Shown: one piece after another, positions 1-8,118 of the stretch
Layout: each line of letters opens with the position of its first letter
Numbering within the stretch: position 1 is the stretch's first letter
From: Thermoleophilia bacterium UBA6103
Lineage (GTDB): Bacteria; Actinomycetota; Thermoleophilia; UBA2241
DNA: 48,600 bases
Assembly: GCA_002423545.1 (NCBI GenBank)
Contig: DIWP01000016.1
Location: 11,553-60,152 of the forward strand
Reading direction: 5' to 3'
Notes under the pieces: model-generated
Seen by the model: only the letters and a program-made list of their open reading frames with translations
Databases searched by the model: none
Told to the model about the DNA's origin: nothing
Program-made: the position numbers and the translations under genes

Positions 1-1037
1 CCCGACTCGAGGTAGCCGACGTCGTGCAGCAGGGTACTGCGCGAGAGAGAGCCGGCGAACGTGGTGAGCGCCGCTTCCGCCGCCCACTGCTCGTCGAGGC
101 ACTTGGAATCGGCGCAGGCGGCGTAGTTGAAGCTGGGCAGGCCGTAGTGGTGGGCCATGTCGCAGCCGAGCTGCTGGGAGAGGAAGGCCTCGGGGACGGC
201 GTAGGGGTCGAGGGCCGTGCTCATGTTCATGGCCCCGCCGCCGACGCCGTAGATGAACGGGGCACCGGGCTTGACGTGCTGGTGGAGCACCAGCCCGCTG
301 AGGACCTCGGCGTTGCCGACCACCGTCACGGCACTCACGGAGCGGGGAGCCGTGGAGCCCTGGCTGGGGGCAGGGGCGTAGACGAGCGGGATCTGCAGCT
401 CGGCGCAGCGGATGAGCTTCGAGAGCGCGTCGCCGTCGTGCATCAGCGGCGGTGATGGCATGGCGTAGATGGCGAAGCTGCCTGCCTCGCCGCAGGCGGC
501 GGCCATCTCGACCATCGCGTCGAGGACCTCGCCGCCACGCGGGGCCACGATCAGCGGCTTCCGGGTGCCGGCCATCATCGCCGCCACCGGAGCGAGGTCG
601 TCGATGGCGTGCGGAGCGTCCTCGGGCAGTCCCATCGACATCACGAAGTCGATGTCCGGCAGCTTCTCGCTCAGTGCCGCCATCGACTCGATGTCGGCCA
701 GCCGCACCCGGCGTCTGTCGCCGCTCGACAGGTCGCGAGTGTAGAGGCAGTCTGAGCCGGTGCCGTAGTAGATGCGGCCGTCGGCCAGGTCGAGGACCTC
801 GTCACGGCCACGGGAACGCAGCGGCCAGGAGCGCGGAGCGGCGGCCAGGGCCGACTCGACCAGCGCCGGGTCCAGACGCACGCGGATGCCATCGACGCGC
901 GCCCCCAGTCCGCGGAAGAGCTCCACACCGGTCGGGAAGCGTACGTCGACGCCGACCTCCGCGAGGACCTGAAGAGTGGCCTCGTGCACACGGCGGCAGG
1001 CCGCCTCGTCCCACACCTGCAGCGAAGCTCTGTACAT
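1..1037 (-). CDS. MttB-family (trimethylamine/betaine-type) corrinoid methyltransferase, 3'-truncated by window edge
   Basis: The first 345 codons of a gene that runs off the left edge. The translation (start MYRASLQVWDEAACRRVHEA) reads as the MttB superfamily: a TIM-barrel enzyme that transfers a methyl group from a quaternary or tertiary amine to a corrinoid protein. Seen stretches include IYYGTGSDCLYTRDL near residues 95-110, a central MAGTRKPLIVAP, and FIYGVGGGAMNMST further on. The family is usually about 480 residues, so roughly the last third is missing. I saw no in-frame TAG in the visible part, which favours a non-pyrrolysine member (MtgB-like, glycine betaine or a similar substrate); this is inference because the end is not visible. 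The start at 1037 has an AAGGAGG box (1044-1050) six bases upstream. The divergent neighbour is a TetR/BetI-like regulator, a context that fits betaine or choline control. Confidence 0.88.
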   Translation of the reverse strand, partial: MYRASLQVWDEAACRRVHEATLQVLAEVGVDVRFPTGVELFRGLGARVDGIRVRLDPALVESALAAAPRSWPLRSRGRDEVLDLADGRIYYGTGSDCLYTRDLSSGDRRRVRLADIESMAALSEKLPDIDFVMSMGLPEDAPHAIDDLAPVAAMMAGTRKPLIVAPRGGEVLDAMVEMAAACGEAGSFAIYAMPSPPLMHDGDALSKLIRCAELQIPLVYAPAPSQGSTAPRSVSAVTVVGNAEVLSGLVLHQHVKPGAPFIYGVGGGAMNMSTALDPYAVPEAFLSQQLGCDMAHHYGLPSFNYAACADSKCLDEQWAAEAALTTFAGSLSRSTLLHDVGYLES

Positions 1038-1164
1038 CCTGCGCCTCCTTCTGCGCCGTGATCCGAGCTGGACGGTCCGGCGTCGTGTCGTGTAGCGTGT
1101 TGATCGACCGGTCATACCCGGCAGCGGCAGTATAGGGCTTCAGCACGGGATTTCCACCAGCTTA
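1038..1164. promoter_or_regulatory. Divergent promoter region between the methyltransferase and the TetR-fusion gene
   Basis: This 127-bp gap separates two divergent genes. On the minus strand a TATACT hexamer (1134 down to 1129) could be the -10 of the methyltransferase gene. A perfect 8-bp palindrome GACCGGTC (1106-1113) lies between that hexamer and the methyltransferase start and is a candidate half of a TetR-type operator. No convincing -35 box was found, so the exact promoter is inferred. Confidence 0.35.
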
Positions 1165-2286
1165 ATGAGCACTGTGAATCGGATCGAACCGCAGCAGGAC
1201 CAAGTATCGGCGGAGTCGCCCAGGGTCCCGGCCACAGCAGAGGCCGAGTATCTTGCCTGGCTCTGGCGGACGTTGTGCTCGAGTGACGGCACGAGCGCCG
1301 TCTGCGTGAAGTGCGGCGAGGTGCGCAGATTCCACCGGGTGGGCGGTCGCCGGGCGTACGCGTGCGACCGCTGCGGGGCACACGTCCACCCGACTCGGGG
1401 GACGTTCCTCGAGGGGTCCAAGCTGCGGCTGGCGGTCTGGTTCCGGGCCGTCCCGCTGGTGCTGTCGGCCGGTCCGGAGCTCTCGGCGGTGCGTCTGGCC
1501 GACGAGCTGGGCGTCACGCAGCGGACGGCGTCACGGATCAAGCGCGTGCTTCTCACGGCGGCCGCCGAGGATGGCCCCGATGCCCGGCTGATCGAGAGCA
1601 TGTGGCGGGACGGCCCGCAGCCCGGCGGCACGACGTGCTCACCCGACGCGTTGCTCACGACGACGCAGCGGAACTGGGCCCAGGAGAGCAGGACCTCGCC
1701 GGCCATGGAACGCATCACCTCGGCGGCCTGCAGGGCGTTCGCCGAGCGGGGCGTGGCGGCGACTCGCGTGGCCGATATCGCCCGCGAGGCCGGCGTGTCC
1801 TCGGCGATCATCCACTATTACTTCCGCAGCAAGGACCAGGTGCTACTGGCGGCGCTGCGCTGGGTCTCGGGACGCCAGGCGGAGCAGGAGCGGGTGATCC
1901 TCGCGGGAGAGCCAGACCACATGGCAAGGGTGCGGACGCTCGTGGAGATGGCGGTGCCGCGACGGCAGGTGCTGCGCGACGAGTACCGGCTGTGGCTGGA
2001 AATGTACCTGGTCGGCCGGCATCAGCCGGCGTTGCTCCAGGAGTGCGCGGTGCTGTCGGATCGCTGGCGGACGTTCATCGAGCGCATCATCGTGGAGGGC
2101 ACCGCAGCCGGCATCTTCCATCCGGTGGCGCCGGCTGCCGAGATCGCCCATCGACTCGTCAACCTGTTCGACGGCTTCGGCTTCCGCCTGGTCGTGGACT
2201 ACTCGACCACGCCGTACGAGCTTGCCGGCCGTCTGACGCGCCGCTTCGTAGCCGAGCAGCTCGGGCTGCCGCCGGGGTCTCTCTGA
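1165..2286 (+). CDS. Transposase-type zinc ribbon fused to TetR/BetI-like transcriptional regulator
   Basis: A 373-residue protein in one uninterrupted frame with two parts. Residues about 44-130 match the N-terminal module of IS1595/ISXO2-family transposases: a zinc ribbon with Cys47, Cys50, Cys67 and Cys70, then GTFLEGSK, a WF helix and a helix-turn-helix (SAVRLADELGVTQRTASRIK). The DDE nuclease domain of such transposases is absent. Residues about 183-226 are a TetR HTH (TRVADIAREAGVSSAIIHYYF), followed by a ligand-binding domain resembling the BetI C-terminus. A normal TetR protein is about 200 residues, so the N-terminus adds about 180. An internal ATG at 1705 (residue 181) has a purine-rich stretch upstream and could yield a TetR-only form. 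It is divergent from the MttB-family gene, its likely target. The start at 1165 has only a weak ribosome binding site. Confidence 0.87.
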   Translation: MSTVNRIEPQQDQVSAESPRVPATAEAEYLAWLWRTLCSSDGTSAVCVKCGEVRRFHRVGGRRAYACDRCGAHVHPTRGTFLEGSKLRLAVWFRAVPLVLSAGPELSAVRLADELGVTQRTASRIKRVLLTAAAEDGPDARLIESMWRDGPQPGGTTCSPDALLTTTQRNWAQESRTSPAMERITSAACRAFAERGVAATRVADIAREAGVSSAIIHYYFRSKDQVLLAALRWVSGRQAEQERVILAGEPDHMARVRTLVEMAVPRRQVLRDEYRLWLEMYLVGRHQPALLQECAVLSDRWRTFIERIIVEGTAAGIFHPVAPAAEIAHRLVNLFDGFGFRLVVDYSTTPYELAGRLTRRFVAEQLGLPPGSL

Positions 2287-2401
2287 CGTCTGCCTCGGGA
2301 GCACCGGCGGTGCGACGTCGCGTGACGACCCTCACGAGTGCACCGCGGTGTCTCTTCGCGAGCGTCCCGACGCGACGGCCTGTCGTCGGCTTCGGCGCGG
2401 C

Positions 2402-3376
2402 TCAGGGGAACAGCGCTTCCACCTGCGGCAGCTCGGCTTTGACCTGCGGCAGCTGGCCGGCTGCCAGCCTGCCGGTGAGGCTTTCGAGCTGAGCGCCGAG
2501 GTCGGCCAGCCTGCCGCCTTGCGCCTCAAGGCTCGCCACGGCGTTGGCGCTCGTCTGATAGATGCTCTGCAGCTCCTGGGCCGAGAGAACGTCGCCGCGC
2601 AGGGTGTCGCCGAGAGACTGCAGATAGATACCGGCGCTTTGGAGGGCGCCGGCACGCGACGAGGCCACGTCGGTCGGTGCGGTATCCAGGGCGGCCGCTT
2701 CCCAGAGCGCCCTGGCGGCGCCGAGCTGCGCCCGCCAGGTCTCGGCTTGCTGCGCGGCCGCGTCTGCGGCGGCTCGTGCCTGGGCGGCTGCGGCCTCGAT
2801 CTGTCCGGCCGCTTCAGCCGCTCCGGCAGACATCTGCGAAGCCAGCGCAAGGAGCTCGTCGAGGTCGTCGGCGATGGTCGCCAGCGAGGCGGCTATCTCA
2901 TCGAGCTCGGCAAGCGACTCCACCGCGTAGGCGCCGTATTGCTCGGCATATGCCGCCAGCACGTCTTCCGCATACTCCACGAGCTGCTCGGCGTCCTGGA
3001 CGGCGTTCGTCACTGCGTCCGCTTCATCCTCGCTCACGGTGCCGTCCGCAGCCGCCGCGTCGGCGGCGCCCGCCGCGGACTCGGCGGCGACGGTCGCCTC
3101 CTCAACGGCGTCACCGGAGGCCGTCGCCAGCTCCTCCTCTGACATCGTCTCGACATCTACCGGCGCAGGACTGGGCGCCGGCGGGGAGGTCGCTCCGGTG
3201 GTGGCCGGTGAGGGGATCGCAGTCGCCGGCGACTCGCCCGGCGAAGGACCTGTGGAGGCGGTCTCCTCATCGTCTCCGCAACCCGCCAGGGCGGGCGTGA
3301 GCATCAGCGCCGCGATCAGCAGAGCCGCTACGGTCGACGCTCTCGACCTTCGTCTGATGCGATGGGCTCGGTGCAT
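2402..3376 (-). CDS. Alanine-rich lipoprotein with predicted coiled-coil body
   Basis: A 324-residue predicted lipoprotein. The N-terminus has a basic run (HRAHRIRRRSR), a hydrophobic segment and a lipobox LTPALAGC with the acylated Cys at position 33. A Pro/Ser/Thr linker follows (about residues 40-75), then a long Ala/Glu/Gln-rich helical region likely to form coiled coils. I do not recognise a family. The open frame continues upstream past 3376, but the GGGAGG box just before this ATG and the signal peptide fix the start here. The 3' end faces the TetR-fusion gene. Function unknown; anchored outside the membrane. Confidence 0.75.
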   Translation of the reverse strand: MHRAHRIRRRSRASTVAALLIAALMLTPALAGCGDDEETASTGPSPGESPATAIPSPATTGATSPPAPSPAPVDVETMSEEELATASGDAVEEATVAAESAAGAADAAAADGTVSEDEADAVTNAVQDAEQLVEYAEDVLAAYAEQYGAYAVESLAELDEIAASLATIADDLDELLALASQMSAGAAEAAGQIEAAAAQARAAADAAAQQAETWRAQLGAARALWEAAALDTAPTDVASSRAGALQSAGIYLQSLGDTLRGDVLSAQELQSIYQTSANAVASLEAQGGRLADLGAQLESLTGRLAAGQLPQVKAELPQVEALFP

Positions 3377-3499
3377 GGTCGCCTCCCGTGGGCTGTCCGC
3401 CGAGGACATGGTACGGCCGGTCCCAGCCGAAGCCGCCTCGTCGTGAGACCGTCTCTCGATGATTCGACAGCAGGGACGCCGACCTTTACGGTTCAGCCG

Positions 3500-4285
3500 A
3501 TGAAGAAGCCTCCGGGAAGAGCATGCGTGACGGCATCTGGTGTCCTCGTGCGCCCGCTCGAGGAGTCCGACAGGCCGGCCGCCGGCGTCGTGCTGGCCGC
3601 CGCCTTTCCGGACAAGCTCACGGCCATGGTCGGCGATCGCCGCGGGCTGGCGCGGGCGCTGCGCGGCGAACCTCCCGAGTATCCGTTCGCGGCGGCGCTC
3701 TTCGCCGACCTGGTGCACACGGAGGATCCGCCGGCCGTGTGGGTCGCCGAGCGCGACGGCAGCGTCGTCGGAGTCGTCGAGGTCCGCGACCCGGATCGGC
3801 TGGCAGCGCGCCCTCCCGTCCGGCGCATCCTGCGGCGTCATCTCGGGCCGTGGCGCGCTCTTCGCGCCCTGGTGTTCCAGACGATCTTCCACGTGGCTCC
3901 GCTCAGCGCCGACCGGCTCCACGTGGATGCCGTCGCCGTGCACCCGGCGGCACAGGGCGGCGGCGTCGGATCGGCCATGACGCGCTTCGTCCTCGAGGAG
4001 GCGGCCCGTCGCGGCAAGCTGGCCGTGACGCTCTACTGCATCGACCGGAACGAGGGCGCCAGGCGACTGTACCGCCGGCTCGGATTCGTCGTGTGGCGGC
4101 ACGAGCGGCTCTGGGCGCTGCGGCCCATCCTGGGATTCTCGGCGACCGATCTGATGCGCGCCGAGGTGGCTGCGGGCGTCGAGGGCGAGCACGCGCGGAT
4201 CGTCGACGTCCCGGCGCAGCGTGACAACGGCGCCGGCGCCGCCGCTCAGGTCTCCAGCAGCGACACCGGCACCCGTCTGGTGTAG
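3500..4285 (+). CDS. GNAT-family N-acetyltransferase
   Basis: A protein of about 261 residues with a single GNAT fold. The acetyl-CoA binding motif is visible as VDAVAVHPAAQGGGVGSA, followed by the usual GARRLYRRLGFVV that closes the domain. The substrate cannot be told. The start is uncertain: ATG 3500 is used, but GTG 3527 just before ASGVLVRPLEESD, where GNAT similarity begins, is also possible and has GGAAGAG upstream. The open frame extends to 3362, over the start of the divergent lipoprotein gene, which makes the longer form unlikely. Its last 40 bases overlap the 3' end of the next gene on the other strand. Confidence 0.82.
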   Translation: MKKPPGRACVTASGVLVRPLEESDRPAAGVVLAAAFPDKLTAMVGDRRGLARALRGEPPEYPFAAALFADLVHTEDPPAVWVAERDGSVVGVVEVRDPDRLAARPPVRRILRRHLGPWRALRALVFQTIFHVAPLSADRLHVDAVAVHPAAQGGGVGSAMTRFVLEEAARRGKLAVTLYCIDRNEGARRLYRRLGFVVWRHERLWALRPILGFSATDLMRAEVAAGVEGEHARIVDVPAQRDNGAGAAAQVSSSDTGTRLV

Positions 4286-5268
4286 ACGTGCGTGAGCAGC
4301 CGCCGGGTCATCCCTGCGGCTTCATAGACGTGCAGCGCTCCGGTGACGTTGCGGGTGTCGACGCCCAGCACGGCGTCGCGCGCTCCACGCTCCCGCAGCG
4401 AGGCGAGCGTCGCCAGCAGAAGCGCGCTGCCCAGTCCCCGGCGGCGCCACGCCGGCAGCACCCCGAGCTCGTCGATGTAGCCCGACTGTCGGTCCGGGTA
4501 GTAGTAGCCCAGGCAGGCGCCGGCCACCTGCCCGCCGTCCCAGGTGACGGTCCAAAGACCCGGGTCGAAGCGCGGGTTGCCGTAGAGGAACCCGCACCAG
4601 TCGGTCAGGCTCATGGATGTGGCCCGGAAATGCTCCCGGAAGGCCTCGTCCATGGCATCGTGGACCGCGGCCTCGTCTTTGCCGCGACGGAAGGTCCGCA
4701 CCGTCAGGCCGTCCGGCCACGTCGGCAGAGGGACGGGTTCGGTGAGATCGATGTGCATCCGCGCGAACTCACGGACCTTGCGATAGCCGCGGCCGGCGAA
4801 GAGGGCGAGCTTGTCGGCGCAGGCGACCGGCGCGAAGACGTCGAGCGTCGCCTCCCGGTCCGGCGCCAGGGCGGCATGCTGTCGGGCGCGTGCCTCGATG
4901 CGGTCCATGAGGATGGTATCGAGGCCTCGGCCACGCGCGTCCGGGTGGATGCTGTACTCGCCGACAAGCACGCGATGCTCCTCCTCATCGCGCAGCCAGG
5001 CGAACGCGACGATGCCGTTGCCGGCGGTGATCCTCTCGGTGTCGTCGCCGCCGGCGACGGCTTCGATCACCCAGGCGTCCCTCTCGAGGTCGAAGCGGGG
5101 CAGGCAGCGCCAATCGGCCGCCAGTTCAGCGGCATCGGTCGTCGCCTCGCCCTCGTCGCAGATCTCGCACGCCGTGCGCAGTGCGGCGACGATGGGGGCG
5201 TCCTGCCGGCGGGGCGGCCGCAGCCGATAGCCGGAGGGCGGGTCGTGTGTCGGATCTCGGCCGTCCAT
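4246..5268 (-). CDS. Tandem-GNAT N-acetyltransferase (mycothiol-synthase-like architecture)
   Basis: A 340-residue protein with two GNAT domains. The first carries VGEYSIHPDARGRGLDTI, the second YIDELGVLPAWRRRGLGSAL followed by NVTGALHVYEAAGM. Two-domain GNATs of this length include mycothiol synthase, but the sequence does not prove that role. Start choice: ATG 5268 lies six bases after CACAAT (minus strand, 5280-5275), which fits a leaderless transcript, as also seen at rlmN; ATG 5286 in the same frame is the alternative. The gene converges on the other GNAT gene with a 40-bp overlap of the coding ends. Confidence 0.82.
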   Translation of the reverse strand: MDGRDPTHDPPSGYRLRPPRRQDAPIVAALRTACEICDEGEATTDAAELAADWRCLPRFDLERDAWVIEAVAGGDDTERITAGNGIVAFAWLRDEEEHRVLVGEYSIHPDARGRGLDTILMDRIEARARQHAALAPDREATLDVFAPVACADKLALFAGRGYRKVREFARMHIDLTEPVPLPTWPDGLTVRTFRRGKDEAAVHDAMDEAFREHFRATSMSLTDWCGFLYGNPRFDPGLWTVTWDGGQVAGACLGYYYPDRQSGYIDELGVLPAWRRRGLGSALLLATLASLRERGARDAVLGVDTRNVTGALHVYEAAGMTRRLLTHVYTRRVPVSLLET

Positions 5269-5382
5269 GGGTGCATTGTGGCACATGCCTCACCGTGAGG
5301 ACGGTGACCGAGCGCAAGACCTCTGCGGGCGGTACGATGCACACGTGCAGGGAGAAGCGAGCGTCGGGGAGCGGGAGGTCTG

Positions 5383-5778
5383 GTGACGACACGTACCATC
5401 CATCTGATCGACCTGGCGGTGGTCGCCTGGGTCGTCCTCTGGGTCGGGCTCGGGGTCGTCAGCTTTGTCGAGGTCCGCGGTCTGGCCAGCCTCAGCGACA
5501 CGATGCAGGTCGCCGGCGAGTCGCTTCAGGAGGCCGGCGACGGCCTCGGCGCCGTGGCTTCGATCCCGCTGGTCGGCGGCGGCATCCGGGCGGCGGCCGA
5601 TCGCGTGCAGGATCTGGCGACCCAGACCATCGACGAGGCCGACGCCAGTCGCACCCACATCACCCGGCTCAGTATCCTGGCGCTCCTGATCGGTGGCGTC
5701 GTCCCGATCCTGATGGCCGTCTGCGTCTGGTTGCCGCTGCGCCGCCATCTGACGCGGCGCGGCACGTCGGCAGACTGA
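5383..5778 (+). CDS. Small two-helix membrane protein
   Basis: A 131-residue protein with a hydrophobic helix at about residues 8-30 (LAVVAWVVLWVGLGVVSFV), a polar central part predicted to be helical and extracytoplasmic, and a second helix at about 93-117. A short basic tail follows. No family recognised. The GTG start at 5383 has a GGGAGG box upstream. A TACGAT hexamer lies in the short gap before it and may be a -10 element. It stands alone between two leftward genes. Confidence 0.75.
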   Translation: MTTRTIHLIDLAVVAWVVLWVGLGVVSFVEVRGLASLSDTMQVAGESLQEAGDGLGAVASIPLVGGGIRAAADRVQDLATQTIDEADASRTHITRLSILALLIGGVVPILMAVCVWLPLRRHLTRRGTSAD

Positions 5779-5831
5779 GGAGGATCCGGTCGCCGGCCGT
5801 CCGGCAGGCATAGCCGGTCGACGTGCGTCGG

Positions 5832-8072
5832 TCAGCCGACGACGACGATGCCCAGGTGGCCGTCGACCGACACGCGGTCGCCGGTGATGATCTGCTGCGT
5901 CGCCTGCGGCACGCCGGTGACGCAGGGGATGCCGTACTCGCGGGCGATGATGGCGCCGTGGATCAGCATCCCCCCGCGGCGCTCGACGATGGCCGCCGCC
6001 AGGGGCACCACGAAGGTCATCGAGGGGTCGACGGCATCGCACACCAGGACCTCCCCGGCGCGGAAGCCGGAGATGTCCTCCGGCGTGACGACCACGCGGG
6101 CCGGACCCACGGCGACCCCCGGTCCGGCCGGCTGACCGAGAAGCTGTCGGGCGCGCACGGCGCGCGGCTCGGTCTCGTCGGCGCTCTGCCGCGCCCGCGC
6201 TGAGGCAGTCGCCTGGGCGGCCGTGGCCTCCCGGGACCCAGCCCCCGTACTCGGCGCCGGTAGGCCGCCGACGGTCGGGTGCAGCGGCGCCGCCAGGTGA
6301 TCGAGCTCGGCGGCAGCGAACGTGCCCCGTCCTCGCGCCTCGGCGATCGCTCTGAGAAGCTGACCCTCGATGCGGCCCACATAGACGTTGTCGTCGTCGC
6401 GCAGGCGCCAGCTCGCGCGGGCCAGATCGAGGACCTCTCGGGCATGCTCGCGCTCGGACTCGTCCACCTGCTGGAGGAACCGCTCTTCAGCCTCTTCAGG
6501 TGCGCTCGTGTCCCCAGCGTCGCGTCGTTGTCGCGCCGGATCGCCGCGTCGCTGCGACTCGGTGCCGTGCGGCGCCGCCGCCAGCTCGCCGATCAGATGC
6601 CGGAGCGTCTCGCGCTGGGCGGCCAGTGTCGTGGCGCCCCAGCTGGTGTCACCGTAGCGCGTCAGGAAAGCCTCGAGAGCATCGTCGGTGTCCTCGCCGT
6701 CGCGCAGCCGGGCGGCCATCGACTCCAGCTCGTCGTTGCGCTGCATGCTGGCCATGGGTCCGCTGCCGAGCAGGTCGGTGAACTCGTAGGGGTCGGCCGG
6801 ATGGACCACGTCGTTGTACAGGCGGCCGAAGAGACGCACGCCGTGGGCGAACGGGATGAAGTCCACCGAGTAGACGGCGATCCAGTGTTCGTAGCGCTCC
6901 CGGCGCCGCAGTATCTCCTCCTGCAGCTCGTCGTCGGTGAGCGTCTCCAGCACGACGCCGGCCATGGCATCGGCGTCGCGTCCGATCTGCGGCAGCAGCT
7001 CGTCTTCGATGCGCCGCCGCAGCGTCGCGAGGTTGTCGAAGGAGCGGCGCAGCGACAGGTACGCGGCGCGATCGTCGCCGGCCTCGGCGCCGGTCGTGAT
7101 GGGCCGTGACTGCAGGCACGTGAGCCGCTCGCCGGCGAACGTCCACTCCACGTCCTGCGGCCGGCCGAAGAAGCTCTCCGAGCGGCGTGCCATGCCGTAG
7201 ACCGTGACCGCCTCGTCGTCACCGAGCGGCGGCCGGTCGCGTAGCTCTGCCGGCAACGGCGCCACCCGCACGCCGTCGGCGGTGGGCCGGACCCACTCCT
7301 CACGTTCGGCGGCGGCATGCTCGAGCAGGCGTCCGTCGTCTCTGTCGAGCACCCAGCGGTCCGGCTCGATGGTACCGTCCACCAGACCCTGGTTGAGGCC
7401 GTGGACGGCCTCGAGGAGGCCGTGGGACGCGTCGCGCGGATCGACGGTGAAGCAGACGCCGGAGCGACGGCCGTCGGCCAGCTCCTGGACCACCACGGCC
7501 ATGGCGCTGTGGCGCGGGTCGAGACCCAGCTCGCGACGGTACAGCAGTGCCGCATCCGACCAGAGCGAGGCCCACACGAGGCGGACGTGCTCGAGCACCG
7601 CGTCCAGCCCGCGGATGTTGACGTAGGACTCGTGCAGACCCGCGAACGAGGCGCCCTCGGCGTCCTCTCCGGGCGCCGACGAGCGCACCACCACCGGGCC
7701 CGCCGTGAGTCGTTCGCCGAGGCCGCGGGCCAGACGGTCGCGCAGCCGGCGCGGCAGCGGCGTGGTCAGGAACAGGTTGCGGATGCGCAGGGCGGCATCC
7801 CAGATCTCTTCCCAGCGCATGTCGGCGAAGTCCTTGCGGCTGAGTTCCAGGGCGATGCGCTCTCTGAGGCCGGCGGCGGCGATGTACTGCGCGTAGGCGG
7901 CGGTGGTGACCGCCGCCCCGGCCGGCACCGGCAGGCCGGCCTGCGCCAGCGCCGCCAGCGCGCAGGCCTTGCCGCCCGCCGTGTCCACCGCCGCGGGGTC
8001 GAGCCGTCCCAGGGGTATGACGACGTCCCGGCTCACGTGGTCCGCCTGGTCGGAGTGCCACCGACCCGCCAT
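5832..8072 (-). CDS. PEP synthase/pyruvate phosphate dikinase-like phosphotransferase
   Basis: A 746-residue protein. The N-terminal half is the PPDK/PEP-synthase ATP-grasp domain (GGKACALAALAQAGLPVPAG near residue 35; VVVRSSAPGEDAEGASFAGL near 127; Ser-rich QSRPI near 330). The C-terminus is the swivelling phosphohistidine domain, with GGMLIHGAIIAREYGIPCV around the likely catalytic His705. The usual (T/S)-S-H is replaced by L-I-H. The C-terminal TIM barrel that binds PEP or pyruvate in true PEP synthases is missing, and the protein ends just after the His domain. This domain order is shared with rifampin phosphotransferase and phenylphosphate-synthase-like proteins. The acceptor is unknown. 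The start is not decided; a GTG a dozen codons inside is possible. Confidence 0.85.
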   Translation of the reverse strand: MAGRWHSDQADHVSRDVVIPLGRLDPAAVDTAGGKACALAALAQAGLPVPAGAAVTTAAYAQYIAAAGLRERIALELSRKDFADMRWEEIWDAALRIRNLFLTTPLPRRLRDRLARGLGERLTAGPVVVRSSAPGEDAEGASFAGLHESYVNIRGLDAVLEHVRLVWASLWSDAALLYRRELGLDPRHSAMAVVVQELADGRRSGVCFTVDPRDASHGLLEAVHGLNQGLVDGTIEPDRWVLDRDDGRLLEHAAAEREEWVRPTADGVRVAPLPAELRDRPPLGDDEAVTVYGMARRSESFFGRPQDVEWTFAGERLTCLQSRPITTGAEAGDDRAAYLSLRRSFDNLATLRRRIEDELLPQIGRDADAMAGVVLETLTDDELQEEILRRRERYEHWIAVYSVDFIPFAHGVRLFGRLYNDVVHPADPYEFTDLLGSGPMASMQRNDELESMAARLRDGEDTDDALEAFLTRYGDTSWGATTLAAQRETLRHLIGELAAAPHGTESQRRGDPARQRRDAGDTSAPEEAEERFLQQVDESEREHAREVLDLARASWRLRDDDNVYVGRIEGQLLRAIAEARGRGTFAAAELDHLAAPLHPTVGGLPAPSTGAGSREATAAQATASARARQSADETEPRAVRARQLLGQPAGPGVAVGPARVVVTPEDISGFRAGEVLVCDAVDPSMTFVVPLAAAIVERRGGMLIHGAIIAREYGIPCVTGVPQATQQIITGDRVSVDGHLGIVVVG

Positions 8073-8118
8073 GTCGAGCGATCGGGCACTCCTGCATCAC
8101 CGGTGTCGCACAGCGTCG

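Noticed and set aside
24..1146. Open frames on the plus strand and in other minus frames over the MttB-family gene
   Set aside because: Low-complexity Arg/Pro/Ser translations without homology; the minus frame ending at the left edge gives a clear methyltransferase.
3377..4192. Upstream extension of the leftward lipoprotein frame over the GNAT gene
   Set aside because: The signal peptide, lipobox and GGGAGG box place the start at 3376; the extension is antisense to a recognised GNAT domain.
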